From: Gracilaria vermiculophylla
Taxonomy: Eukaryota > Rhodophyta > Florideophyceae > Gracilariales > Gracilariaceae
Length of the DNA: 64,000 nt
Assembly: GCA_019155205.2 (NCBI GenBank)
Contig: JAHNZQ020003149.1
Location: 831,171 to 895,170 of the forward strand
Direction of reading: 5' to 3'
Both the position numbers and the translations under genes were made by a program. This document shows, piece by piece, positions 52,075-62,704 of this stretch (positions are counted from its first letter, which is position 1; each line of letters starts with the position of its first letter). A model generated the notes under the pieces. The model was not told the DNA's origin, ran no database searches, and saw only the letters and a program-made list of their open reading frames with translations.

Positions 52075-53079
52075 ATGCTTCGCTCTCGTCGACAGCGCGC
52101 CAAGTACAACACACGTCTCCTGGTACGCCGTTCCGTTGCGGCCGTCGTTGCTTGCTTCATTCTTTACACATTCGCCGGGCCGCAACACCAGCCTCGAACG
52201 TATTCATGTGGCGAACGCGTGCCCATGGAAGAAGTGCTTCGTGGCATTCGTCGCTTACAAGCAAGTGCACACCCTGAAAACGAGCCACTTGTTTTGCTCA
52301 ACGAAGTTGATCAGCGTAGGAAGGACCATGTCCGTTCACTGCCGCCATTCATCCCTTACTCACTTCAGTGGCACCCTACAGACTTGCTCTCTGGTCCAAT
52401 GCTATTCCAGCGAAAGTTCTTGACTTCTTCCGTCGTTGACCAGCTCGTGGTGTTGGTGGACCACAACGACAGAGCAAACGGTGTGTACTGTTCAGTTGGC
52501 GGTCCTTGGGACAACACAATACGCGACCATCTCTCTGAAAAGTACACGTTACGGCCTCTTTCTCAGTTTTCCATACGCGATCGCGAGAGGCTTTTGTACA
52601 GTCCCAACGTGTACCGCTTCTTATTCGTTCAGCATCCGTTAACCAGGCTACACATCATGTACCGAAATGCAACAAAGGCCGGACTTGATTCCCACGCTTA
52701 CAGATCGTTCGTTTCCACAGTGAGAGGAATTCCTCTTGGGGAGGGCGAGAGAGTCATGCAATTGCTTACCCCACGCTTCTTCATCACCTTTCTCTCACGC
52801 TTGCCTACCCTACCAGTCGACTTCGCCTCGCAATCGCAATTCTGTGCGTTCTCTACCATCAAGTACCATTTGGCAGGCCACATCGAATCATTTGCGAGCA
52901 ACATTGCCCAATTGAACAGGAGGCTGTCCCTCGGTGGTGGAACCTTCTCTGAGCCCAGCTTGCTTGACAAGAAGTCTTTTGAAAAAGAATGGGCTGACAA
53001 ACGGCTTCGTTCCCACATTGCTAAGCTCTACGCCGATGATTTTCGAAACTTTGAGTATGAAGTGTCGGTACCGCTGTAG
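52075..53079 (+). CDS. Golgi-type carbohydrate sulfotransferase-like protein (Sulfotransfer_2), altered cofactor motifs
   Basis: 334 aa, type II membrane protein: basic N-tail RSRRQR, one membrane span at about 19-35, then a lumenal domain. Family signs are RFLFVQHPLTRLHIMYRN (3'-phosphate region), SQSQFCAF followed by GHIESF, and the end block YADDFRNFEY, typical of HNK-1/chondroitin sulfotransferases. However, the 5'-phosphosulfate site normally reading K-V-A/G-x-T/S-N-W is GGPWDNT here, without the Lys, and FV-R-HP reads FV-Q-HP. It may be inactive, use another cofactor arrangement, or have a non-enzymatic role. Such enzymes sulfate wall galactans in red algae. It converges with EF-G2, 17 bp between stops. 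Confidence 0.8.
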   Translation: MLRSRRQRAKYNTRLLVRRSVAAVVACFILYTFAGPQHQPRTYSCGERVPMEEVLRGIRRLQASAHPENEPLVLLNEVDQRRKDHVRSLPPFIPYSLQWHPTDLLSGPMLFQRKFLTSSVVDQLVVLVDHNDRANGVYCSVGGPWDNTIRDHLSEKYTLRPLSQFSIRDRERLLYSPNVYRFLFVQHPLTRLHIMYRNATKAGLDSHAYRSFVSTVRGIPLGEGERVMQLLTPRFFITFLSRLPTLPVDFASQSQFCAFSTIKYHLAGHIESFASNIAQLNRRLSLGGGTFSEPSLLDKKSFEKEWADKRLRSHIAKLYADDFRNFEYEVSVPL

Positions 53080-53096
53080 ATGAACATTTGTGTAGT

Positions 53097-55394
53097 TCAC
53101 ACTCCGCTCCATTGCTCTACAACCCGTCGTTTGGTTGAGTCGTCCACGGCTCTGTACGAAGAAAATTCCATGTTCATGTCTCCTCTTCCCTTCGTGAGTG
53201 ATCGCATTTTGCTTGCCCAGCCTACAAGGCCTTCAAGAGGAACGCTTGCGCGAATCATACACAGTTCTCTTGCGTGCTTTGTTTTCTCGTTGTGCACCAT
53301 CCGCTCAACAACTTCGATGAGACCTCTCCGTCTCACAGGATGTGATAATTCCGAGATAATGTCTCCAGCATGTTCTTCTGGTACGTTCAGCTCCACTAGC
53401 ATTATAGGTTCGAGCAAGGTTGGAGAGCAATCAGAAAGCAGGTTGTGTAGAGCCTTACCTGCACAAGCGCGGAGAGCAACTGGATCAACTTGAGGCACAT
53501 TATTATCACCTTTTGTTACGTGCACTCGGACATTTGTCACAGGGTTGCCAACCAAAACGCCTCGCCCTAGCGCGGCCTCCAGTCCTTGTCGAACGGCCTC
53601 ATCCTCCTCATTGGAAGAAAAGCCGTCAACCACAATGTCATTCTGGTACTGGTCGTCTTCCAAGGGTTCTACGGAAATGTCAACGCACGCGTATAGTTGC
53701 TGGCTGCCAATGACAGTATCGTACACCTCCGTCTTGCGCGCAGAAGCTGTAATGCTTTCGCGATATGCAACCCTAGGCTTGGATACGTGAAGCGGGAACT
53801 GCAGAGTGCGTCTCATTCGTTCCACTGTTACTTCTAGATGTAATTCTCCCATACCGGACAGGAGGATTTCACCTGTCTCATCATCCATTCTGGATTCCAA
53901 AGACGCATCAGCATCAACGACTCGAAGCAATTCTTGCTCAAGTTCTTTTTCCTGAGAGCTGGTCTCTGCCGAAAGAGCAACGGTAAATACAGCCGGGGGA
54001 GGTCGTATGGTATCCATTACCACGTGGGATGATTTTGGGCTGTGCTTTAACACAACGGTATCACCGGTTTGAGTGTGCCGCAAGCCAGCCTAAGATACAG
54101 GACACAATTCATTTGTAGTTAGTATGAGGTTGGAGATTAAGCGCATTACGCCATGCTGCGAAAGAAAACTTACAGCCGCAAATATATCACCGGTGGCGAC
54201 GTTATCGATCTCAACATATCTGTCGGCTATGACCCGAAGCAGTTTGGTGGGCGTCTCTGCCTGTCCTTGGGTAGTGTTGAGCATGGGCTTCTTTCCGTCC
54301 GGAAGAGATCCTGTGATTGCGCGGAGATGTACAAGTCGCCCGCGATGTCTATCATACGTAACCTTAAAAGCGTAGGCTACAAACGGAGCGTCACTGGCTA
54401 TACGTAGACTGACTGGGTGTTTCTTGTCAGCCGAATGCGCCTCTACAGAGGCGCGTTGAGTCGGAGCAGGTAGATAGTCAACCACGGCGTCCATAAGCTG
54501 TTCGACGCCGATGCGATTAAGTGAAGATCCGCACAGAACGGGAACCAGCTTGTTAGACATACAGGCATCACGAATTGCCGCTTGCATGTGCTGCCTGGTT
54601 ATCGGTTGACCATCGAGGTACAAACTCATGATGTGATCATCAACGTCAGCAACAGTTTCAAGCAAAATATCAGCAGCTTTACGAATATCAGCCTGATAGG
54701 CATCGGGAACAGAGAGGGTTTGTTGCAGCTGTTCGTTTTGACGGTCCGGAAACGTTTGCAACAGATCAAAACTTGCGGTGAAAACACCATGAGAGAAAAT
54801 TGGTAGATGCACAATCGCTGGGGATGTATGGAAGGATTGTCGCAGATTTCGAACGACAGCATATAGATCGGCGGCATCGCGATCCATCTTATTGACAAAT
54901 ACAATGCGCGGAAGACGGTTGGTATCAGCTTGTCGCCACACAGTTTCCGTTTGCGGTTGCACAGCCGCCACCGCATCGAGAAGGACAAGCACTGAGTCAA
55001 TGGCTCTGAGACAAGTCTCAACTTCGTAGGTGAAATCAAGATGGCCTGGAGAATCGACGATGAAAAAACGATGGTCTCTCCACGGCAGACATGTGGAAGC
55101 AGCCGATATAGTAATACCACGCTGACGTTCTTGCGGAAGGTAATCCATGCTTGTATCACCCGCATCTACATTTCCCATACGACGCACAGCGCCCGCATGG
55201 TACAGCATGGCTTCAGAAGTGGTTGTCTTGCCTGAGTTTATATGGGCAATGACGCCAAACACACGTGAGCGAGAGGCGGGGGCGACCGGCTGATTAGGCG
55301 CATAGTGCGCGAATCGCTGCAAATGTCGACGAATAAGCGAACGATCACAAGGGGCAAGGCGTGAACGAAGGAAGACGTTCATGGGGAGCGCCAT
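53097..55394 (-). CDS. GFM2: Mitochondrial elongation factor G2 (ribosome recycling), one intron
   Basis: Two exons: 55394-54174 and 54089-53097, giving 737 aa. The 84-bp intron (54173-54090) starts GTAAGT, has the branch point TACTAAC and ends CTTAG; splicing joins GDIFAA to AGLRHTQTGDT in phase 0. The GTPase domain has AHINSGKTT (G1), RQRGITI (G2), DSPGHLDF (G3) and NKMD (G4). The join GLRHTQTGDT, VWRQAD and VAYRESI match GFM2 (EF-G2mt) better than GFM1. The first 40 residues are Arg-rich without acids, as in a mitochondrial presequence. EF-G2mt works with ribosome recycling factor to split mitochondrial ribosomes after termination. Unspliced, the frame stops inside the intron. Confidence 0.93.
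54090..54173 (-). other. Spliceosomal intron of EF-G2 gene
   Basis: 84 bp, GTAAGT...TACTAAC...CTTAG. The branch point lies about 35 nt before the acceptor. Removing it restores the EF-G frame without loss or gain of residues at a conserved block. Confidence 0.92.
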
Positions 55395-55921
55395 GGACGG
55401 GTCTGAGCAACCATCATTGAGCTACCCACGCCAGAATCTTCTCTAAATACGATGCAGAATTCTCTATCTTAGTCTAGAAAGCTTATTCCAAAAACTTTAA
55501 TAATTAATTTTCATTTACAGTTCACGCAAACTCACCTCAAAGACCTCAAAAGTGGGAGGAATAGGTACTTTTATCCTGTAAAAAAAAGTGCTGTGCAAAA
55601 ATAGAAGACCACCCCCAAAAAACTTCTTGTGGTCAACAAGGTTCCTTTTTTTCAAGCGACTGCACAGCACAATTCTAAATAAAACCGAAGCCCTGAAACA
55701 CACGTCACATTCCTGATGAAAATCTATATAGCAGTTCAAGAATAATATTGCAAAATGTAGCTGTTCAAAGAAATAGGTCCACCTTCGGTAAACAATTAGA
55801 GCAAGTCTACCAGTGCTCTCAGATATAGACATGCATCTTGCAAATAACACTCCATTTAGCACCCCAAAAAATGCGCAAGTCTATCAGTCTACCAAACGAG
55901 TGCTATATATCGTGCATGCAC
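55395..55921. other. Intergenic region between gene island and Copia element
   Basis: About 530 bp that become AT-rich toward the transposon. The minus-strand frame 55515-55862 is Phe/Leu-rich and has no recognisable features; I do not call it. Confidence 0.5.
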
Positions 55922-55926
55922 GACTC

Positions 55927-57424
55927 TTTTACAGGTTTGTAAATCAGCTTATCGCTTATCTTTACTCACAAGACAACCATAATGGTTCTTATATAATCTT
56001 CGAGGGACGCAGTGCAAACAAAATATCTTCTAGATATCATCAGCGCACATGACAGGTCAATCTACTGAGATAAAGTCTGTTTCAAAAGTATAAGACACCT
56101 GGCATTTTGATGCAAATCATCGTTTTTAGTACTGTAGTGCTACCAAAATTAGGTTTCAGTTAAAAAACCGTTTCAAAATCAAAGGACATTTCCCTTTCAA
56201 CCTTCATTTTGCCTTCTTCAGTAGATGATTTTCGCTTTTGAGTACCAAATGATACTAATTCAACGCTTTTGCATCGCGTTTTTCTAGCGTCCCATATTTA
56301 AAATATTCATAGTTTTCGCGCTATTTCCAATTCTTTTCTTTTAATCAAAACCTGTTCAGAATGGCCTGTAATGGCCATAAATCATTCTAACGAGTACAAA
56401 TTATTCGTTTTCAAGAGGGTTGAATTAAATCTAATGCCTGAGTAACTGCGTGGCATTAGTCGATAGCAAGCAAAGAACGTTTTTCATTGCTATAGACTAC
56501 TAAACGACGGCGCTATCTTGGTCAAACCCCAGTTTACATTTCTGATAAGATATGTAAACTTTTATAAAACGTTGTGTTAAAGCATTTAAAATCCTTCTTA
56601 AGTCTGTAATGCTTACTGAAAAGGCTATATATGTAGTTGTCATCATCTACAATGAATTACATAGCATAATATGAGTTCTAATAAAACTTATCATTGTTTA
56701 ATTTTTATTTGATGTTTGTTGCTTATAATAACAATATGTAAAACACTTTTTTTCATCTTCATCAAAGTTTTACTCATTTTCAAATGCATTCTTTTTGCAG
56801 CTGACTTTTTTTCAGTGCTCATTGCTTACTGTGGCACCATTATTTGTTTATTTGCAGCTTTCAAAAGGAAACGATGTTCAGTTTTATAGACCGCAAGAAC
56901 TTTGAAACGTTTTTCATTACCTTTCTGTTCATTTTTTGAAAAATGATTCGTTCTTTTCATGGGTTTTGAGTGCAAAACACATTTTCAAGACAATGGTTTT
57001 GCAAAACGTCATACTCATCGTTTTAGCTGAGCAGTATTAAGCTATCAATAAAACTTTATGTTTATAGTACAGTAAATATTGATTTAACCGGTATAAGAAT
57101 GAGAACAGTGGCCTAGATCTAAAGTATTATTTCAAATATTGTGCTGCAAGCTTTTACTTTATAAGATCTTATGCCTTTTTGAGGAAAGAAAGCAACATGA
57201 TGCGGAAATAATCACGCGCGAGTTGGAAATGTCCTATACTTTTGAAACGCGTTTTTGAGAGTTTTAACGAAGGCGGGTGGCTTCAGTAGTCTAACGTCCA
57301 TATTTTGGCGCGCTTTTGCACTGTCCTATACTTTTGAAACGCACTGTACCTGTAAACAGAATGTATAGAATGTAAATAAGCATGTAAACAATTCACTCAT
57401 GCAAACAATTCACTATTAACATCA
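55927..57424 (-). repeat. 3' LTR of Copia element, split by Tc1-like insertion
   Basis: Without the Tc1-like element and one TA it is exactly 222 bp, equal to the 5' LTR at 62372-62593. Differences between the two LTRs are few (for example ATTGCTTATC-region substitutions near 55955 and CTACTGAG versus CTAACGAG), so the insertion is fairly young. Confidence 0.93.
56073..57346 (-). mobile_element. Tc1/mariner-like element in Copia LTR
   Basis: 1274 bp between TA at 56071-56072 and TA at 57347-57348; the intact LTR at 62372 shows the unduplicated site GAGATACC. The right end, read inward, is CAGTGCGTTTCAAAAGTATA and the left end is AAGTCTGTTTCAAAAGTATA, imperfect inverted repeats. The left part matches the reverse complement of the right end of 12691-13968 (for example TTAGGTTTCAG and AAAAAACCGTTTCAAAA). 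The transposase frame is destroyed. Near the right end the motif CCTATACTTTTGAAACGC is present twice (57231 and 57324), a subterminal repeat. Confidence 0.9.
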
Positions 57425-57438
57425 CTTCCTCTCACTCT
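57425..57438 (-). other. Polypurine tract of Copia element
   Basis: On the minus strand AGAGTGAGAGGAAG lies directly before the 3' LTR start TGATGTT. Confidence 0.85.
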
Positions 57439-57565
57439 AGACAGTCTCTTTCATGTCAAAACCCATACCACGGCAATATTTATTGTGAGTGGCAGCATCA
57501 ACTGGGTTCGGTAATATATCTGCAGTCATGACATGTGTCTCAACGTATTCCAAACAAACATCTTC

Positions 57566-58192
57566 TCATTTCACATGGTCACGAAGAAAATGGTACCAAA
57601 TATCTATGTGCTTCGTACGTTCACTGCACACAGTGTCGTTCGTTAGACGGATTGTTCCTTGATTATCACAACCAATTACCATACCTTTCTCGGCCCAAAG
57701 TCCAAGTTCAATCATAAGTGAACGGAGCCAAAGAGCTTCTCGTACTGCATTAGAGACGGAGATATATTCAGCTTCAACTGTAGACTGTGCCACAAGATAT
57801 TGCTTCTTCGGCCGCCAGCAAACAGCCGCACCAGAGTTGATAAACACGAAACCTGCAGTTGACTTACGGTCGGTGGTATCACCTGCAAAATCAGAATCAG
57901 AAAACCCTTTCATACTGTCAACACGTTGGACAAACATCAATCCTACATCTTTGGTGCCCTTCAGATATCTCAAAACCCGTTTCGCAGCCCTCCAATGTTT
58001 TTTACCAAAGGTATCCATGAAGCGGCTTAGATAGCTGACAGAGAATGCAATATCTGGTCGACAAGTGTTCGAGAGGTATATCAGAGCGCCAACAAGTTCC
58101 TTGTACGGAAGGCCTCTTACTTCTTCATCCCGCACTCTATCCAACGCATATTGTAAGATCATGGGAGTCTTCACCAGTGCACAAGATTGCAT
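57566..58192 (-). pseudogene. Copia RNase H
   Basis: A 208-codon open segment typical of Copia: ELVGALIYLSNTCRPDIAFSVSYLSRFM, the catalytic start GFSDSDFAGD near residue 95, KSTAGFVF, WRPKKQYLVAQSTVEAEYIS and the closing TKHIDIWYHFLRDHV. The domain itself is intact, but it is cut off from RT by an insertion of 847 bp directly upstream. Confidence 0.9.
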
Positions 58193-59037
58193 GCCAAATG
58201 TGGTGCAACCGCGACAGCGGCGGAGACACCCAAGGTGTTCGAACCCTGCTCCCAGTGATGGGTAGCACGGCGGAAGAGCCCTCCCAAATAGTCGGCGCGA
58301 GCCGGGTGTAACTCCGGGCGACCACTACCTGACGTTACAGTCGGAGGTGTTGTGGCGAATCGGTCCAGCGATGTTGGCGGTAAAATCACGAGAATCCACG
58401 TAATATGGTAGTTTCCGTATCACGGTCGACAGCAAAAACAACAAAAACGAGCCGCGCAGCAGAGCACTGACTCGTGACACGAGAAACAAGATCCCACAAA
58501 TAGGGGCGACAACCTGCCGAGCAGGACAAAAAATAATAACCGTGCGACGGGGAAAAGGCAAGCAAAACAACAAAGTAAATAGGTGAAAAGCCGTAGCTAC
58601 GGCGATAGTATTCCTCAGTGTTAGAGGCCGGGTATCACTCCGTGTCAAACGGTGGAAGAGCCCAATGTGGGTCTGAAGCCGCGCGTTGAGCGGTCGGTAC
58701 TAGAGCCGAAGTCCTCCTTGTCGGAGGTTTTTTTGCCGCACAGTAGCGGTCGCTACTGCCGGTTATAAGCGCTCTACGCCACACTAAAAAATAGTAAAAT
58801 ATCTAGATATTGCCAGCATTGCTGGAGCAGCCTCCACGTGTGTGGCCGCCACCGTGTTGCCACGGCGCATCGACAAGCCGCCAATTGCGGTACACTTGGG
58901 TGGCACAGTGCGCCCTTTGTACACGAACCCAAACAACGGGACGAAATCCACACGTGGCCTTGTACAGGACGGAGATAGCGGCCGGAAACCGGAAAAGTCC
59001 CATAAGGGAGTTCAAAGCCGGATCCCGGAGAGGAGCG
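58191..59037. mobile_element. 847-bp insertion of unknown type inside Copia pol
   Basis: The RT block ending DQFGVEQ and the RNase H block starting SCALVKTPM are normally contiguous; 847 bp separate them. The flanks ATTGC (58186-58190) and CTTGC (59038-59042) could be a 5-bp target duplication with one mismatch. On the minus strand GGGTTCGAACACC at 58246-58234 resembles a tRNA T-arm/B box. A hairpin CCTCC-TTGTC-GGAGG followed by seven T lies at 58713-58734. No transposase, no LTR ends and no long inverted repeat were found. It may be a SINE-like or non-autonomous element. Confidence 0.6.
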
Positions 59038-59782
59038 CTTGCTCTACACCAAACTGATCCAAAAGGTGAGCGATCATGCTCGCATTATGAACCTTCAATG
59101 TGCCATCTGTACCGCGTACTAAAGTCATCCCAAGGAACTTAGCGTCATCCTTCTCGACACGAAGATCTACATATCTCTTTAAGAACGATATGACCTCCGC
59201 CAAAATCTTTGAACTCTGAGAGGCAACGAGAATATCATCCACATAGATGACCAGTACTGCCAAAGAGGAATTGGTTTCCAAAAAGTATAGAGCTGGATCT
59301 CCTTGAGAGCAATTGAAGCCAAATTTGAGTAGGATAGGGTGAATGAAGTTCCGAAACGCTCTTGGTGCCTGTTTCAAGCCGTATATGGCGCGTTTGAACT
59401 TCCGCACTTGACCTTCACTTCCTTGGACCTCAAAGCCTGGAAACTGTTTCATGTAGACCTCTTCATCTAACTTACCATACAAAAACGCAGCTTTGATGTC
59501 TAGACGAGTGAATTCCATCCCTTGGTCAACAATGATCGAAAATACAAGCCTCACAGTAGCATACTTCACGACGGGAGAAAATATTTCGCCGTAATCAATC
59601 CCAAATCTCTGCATGAACCCCTTAGCCACTATTCGGGCTCTGTGCCTCGTAACCACACCACAAGAGTTGCGCTTACCTCCGAAGACCCAACGGCAGTCAA
59701 TCGGAACGACATGCGGCGGACAGGTGACCAATTCGATGACATCTCTCTCTCGTAGATTATTCACTTCATGCGCCATTGCCAA
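59038..59782 (-). pseudogene. Copia reverse transcriptase
   Basis: Contains the Copia RT start CRWVFGGKRNSCG, RHRARIVAKGFMQRFGIDY, RLDIKAAFLYGKLDEEVYM, RAIYGLKQAPRAF and the catalytic YVDD in VLVIYVDDILVAS. It ends DQFGVEQ where the foreign insertion begins. Upstream it is separated from integrase by stops. Confidence 0.9.
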
Positions 59783-59827
59783 CCACCATTACTCTCTCTC
59801 AGGTGACTGCATAGCCTTCTCAAACGA

Positions 59828-61874
59828 TTATGGGAGATTGTTATCTGTAATTCCTAACAGGCAGTTTGCAATGAAACTCTCAGGTGAATAGCGAAAGGGT
59901 GCAGAACGCTGACGAGAAGACCTTCTAAGAGAGGGTTCAACAAGAACATTATATTCAATTGGATTGCTTTCTTCGCCTTCAGGTCCATTAGATCCTTCTC
60001 CCAAATCTCCTTCAGTAAAAGGAACATCCATATCGATCTCTTCCGTTCCATATTCCAAATCATCAAAAAGGGAGTCCAATTCCAAAGACTCCTGGGCGTC
60101 TTCGTTTCCATTCTCAGTCTTCTAACTAAAACTTCGTTCATCAAACTTCACATCACGAGAGATAACAAAACTTCCTGACTCGGGGTAAAAGACTTTATAA
60201 GAATTACCCCTCTCAAAACCAACCAGGACCCCTTTTCTCGCTGTGGCCGCAAACTTACCACTCCTGAGCTTCTTAGAAATATGAATGTATGCCGTGCATC
60301 CAAATAGCCTACTGTGGGACATCTTCGGTTCCATATTGCGAACTTCTTCGAAGAGGGTTTTGCCAGTCGTCACAGCACTAGAAAACGTTCGGTTCCTCAA
60401 GACGTTAGCAGTGGATACAGCTTCTGCCCACAATCGCTCTCTACGAATTCCTTCGGGCAGCTTATACAACATTGCCCTGGCAGCGTTGTTTAGGGTTCTA
60501 TTCAACCGATCAGCTTTCCCGTTCGACTCCGGGCTGAACGGAGCGGCTGGCTCAGAAAGTATGCCTCTTTGCTTCAGCCAATTCTGCAACTCGTGAGATA
60601 GATACTCCTTGGCATTGTCCATACGAATTGCCCTGACTGGCTTCTGGCATAATGCTTCAAACTCCACATTTATTTCTCTAACAGAGGCCTGTACTTCTGA
60701 GCGACGATTCATGCATTGAACAAGAGAGTATGCACTGAACTCATCGTACAAAGTTACATAATAGTTTGCTCCACGAAAACATGGGCATATCCCTGGACCT
60801 ACAACATCTGAGTGTACGAGTTCATCAGGTTCTTTGCATCGATCACGATTCACTCTAGGTCTTACGTCACGAACTGATTTCGGCATTTGGCATGATTCAC
60901 AAGTTTTCCAGTCACAAATCTTTGTGAGGGCAACACCATCAACCAAGGGAACAGTTGCTCTCAAATGGGCTGCGCAAATGTGACCAAGACGATAATGCCA
61001 TAGTGTCCTTCTCTCAGATACGGATGCCGTGATCAGTGCTTTGTTGGGATTGAGGCCAAGACTCGGACGCATAACCACTTCATAAAGCCCATGCTCGTGA
61101 TTTCCGATCGCTACAAGAACAGTCTCCTTAGATTTCGGATCGCACCCATTACAAAGTCTTCGGCCTCCTTCATCCGTCACAAGTAGAACGTTGTAACCTT
61201 TTCTCTGTAGGGAAATGACTGAAAGTAGATTAAATCTGAGGTTCGGCACAAGTTGTACCTCCGTAAGGTTTAGATGCATTGGTTTGTCAGTTACAATTGC
61301 AATGCACGGAACAGTCCCTTTCCCCTTAACATCTAGCTTCGTTCCATCTCCGATTTCCAAGTGAACTTTCAAGGACGGGACCACACCAAAGATAAATGCA
61401 TCTGATTTTATACACATATGCTCGGTAGCACCGGAGTCAACGAACCACTTTCCGAAAGATCCAGTGATACCAGCAACAAGAGCCCTTGCAACATGTAAGG
61501 CACTATTCAGCGCCCCCAGCGTCCTTGTTTTCTGAACTCTCATTAGCACGATGTTTAGGACGGTACTTAGGGCTCTCTGTGTTGTCATAGCAGTCAGCCT
61601 TCTTGTGCGTAAACCTGCCGCAGTAGTGACACTTGATCTTCCCCTTCCTCGAAGAGCTACTTCTGACATTTAGTACTCTCGCGCCGTCCCCTGCAGACAC
61701 ATTCTTCTGAACAAACGCTTCCTTGGAAATCAGGAGAGCCACAGCATCCGGTAAAGTCTTTTCCATGCCTCGAATTACTTCTGCAGTTACCTGGAACTCC
61801 TCATGTAGCTCTCTAAGCGGCGCTCGAAGCTTTTTCGGATCATCAATAGAGTAACCAATTCCAGTGAGAGTCAA
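59828..61874 (-). pseudogene. Copia zinc knuckle, protease and integrase
   Basis: On the minus strand: the gag zinc knuckle CHYCGRFTHKKADC at about 61631-61590 (frame 61874-61503), then a 515-codon frame 61669-60122 with the protease motif WFVDSGATEHMC, the GAG-pre-integrase block LWHYRLGHICAAHLR with CESCQMPK, and the integrase core with catalytic HSDVVGPG, IRMDNAKEY and SPESNGKADRLNRTL. DDE acids all look present. The linker towards RT (60144-59828) is acidic and frameshifted. Confidence 0.88.
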
Positions 61875-62341
61875 CTCAAGCTCTGCAAACGAGCACGGTA
61901 CTGCAGGACAGACTCGTCGGCAGACATCTTCATACTCTGATACTTATCCAGAAGAGCATCTTGGCTGGCCTGACTGATACTCTGGTACTGTGACTTCAAA
62001 GCCCTTCAAACCTCGGAGGGCTCCGTCATCTCCATGATAGGAGCAACACAAGAATCGTGTACCAAAAGAAGGATGGTAGACAAAGCTGTGTCTCTTCTAC
62101 GGGCATACTTATCGTATCCAGGATCCTGCAGTCCGGGCTCTTTCTCAGTACCATTGACGATAACCCACAGCCCTTTGCTCTCCAAAACAATTTCTAACTT
62201 CTTGGACCACATAAAGTAGTTCGACGCAGTGAGCAAAGGTAGACGAACCTTCTGAACATCAATTCTTACGGACGACTCAGAATCACCTAAGAGGTTCATA
62301 GTAGAAGCTTGAGTAGCACAAACAAGACGAATATAACTCAA
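61875..62341 (-). pseudogene. Copia gag N-terminal part
   Basis: The start at 62341 gives a 111-codon frame with the Copia capsid signature NYFMWSKKLEIVLESKGLW (residues about 41-59), related to the UBN2-type gag. It ends early at 62006; the reading continues in another frame, so gag carries at least one frameshift. Confidence 0.8.
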
Positions 62342-62357
62342 AACAGTTGAACAGAGT

Positions 62358-62371
62358 CTGGGCCCATAACC
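62358..62371 (-). other. Primer binding site of Copia element
   Basis: On the minus strand GGTTATGGGCCCAG follows the 5' LTR end CCTGTAAAA without a gap. It is complementary to the anticodon stem-loop of initiator methionine tRNA (CTGGGCCCATAACC), the half-tRNA priming known from copia-type elements. Confidence 0.88.
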
Positions 62372-62593
62372 TTTTACAGGTTTGTAAATCAGCTTATCGT
62401 TTATCTTTACTCAAAAGACAACCAGAATGGTTCTTATACAGTCGTCGAGGGACGTGGTGCGAACAAAATATCTTCTAGATATCATCAGCGCACATGACAG
62501 GTCAATCTAACGAGATACCTGTAAACGGAATGTATAGAATGTAAATAAGCATGTAAACAATTCACTCATGCAAACAATTCACTATTAACATCA
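62372..62593 (-). repeat. 5' LTR of Copia element
   Basis: 222 bp; identical in layout to the interrupted LTR at 55927-57424. It retains the empty TA site used by the Tc1-like element in the other copy. Confidence 0.93.
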
Positions 62594-62704
62594 GACTCCG
62601 AATACAAGCCCCCTCGACAGTTCAGCTCAATTGAGGTGTGCTCGATCGCTTCGACTCCACTTGACCTTTTTTCGTCTACCTCGCAGTTAGAGCCCCTTTG
62701 AGTC

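Larger units (their letters stand above)
55927..62593 (-). mobile_element. Copia LTR retrotransposon, structurally complete
   Basis: Bounded by GACTC at 55922-55926 and GACTC at 62594-62598, a perfect 5-bp target duplication. In element direction: 5' LTR (62593-62372), primer site (62371-62358), gag, protease, integrase, RT, RNase H (order PR-IN-RT-RH, diagnostic of Copia), polypurine tract (57438-57425), 3' LTR (57424-55927, holding a Tc1-like insertion). An 847-bp insertion sits between RT and RNase H. Frameshifts in gag and stops between domains make it inactive. The LTRs start TGATGTTAAT and end CCTGTAAAA, so the 3' end is not the usual CA. Confidence 0.93.

Noticed and set aside
55515..55862. 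115-codon minus-strand frame
   Set aside because: Phe/Leu-rich sequence in AT-rich DNA next to the Copia element, without family resemblance or start context.
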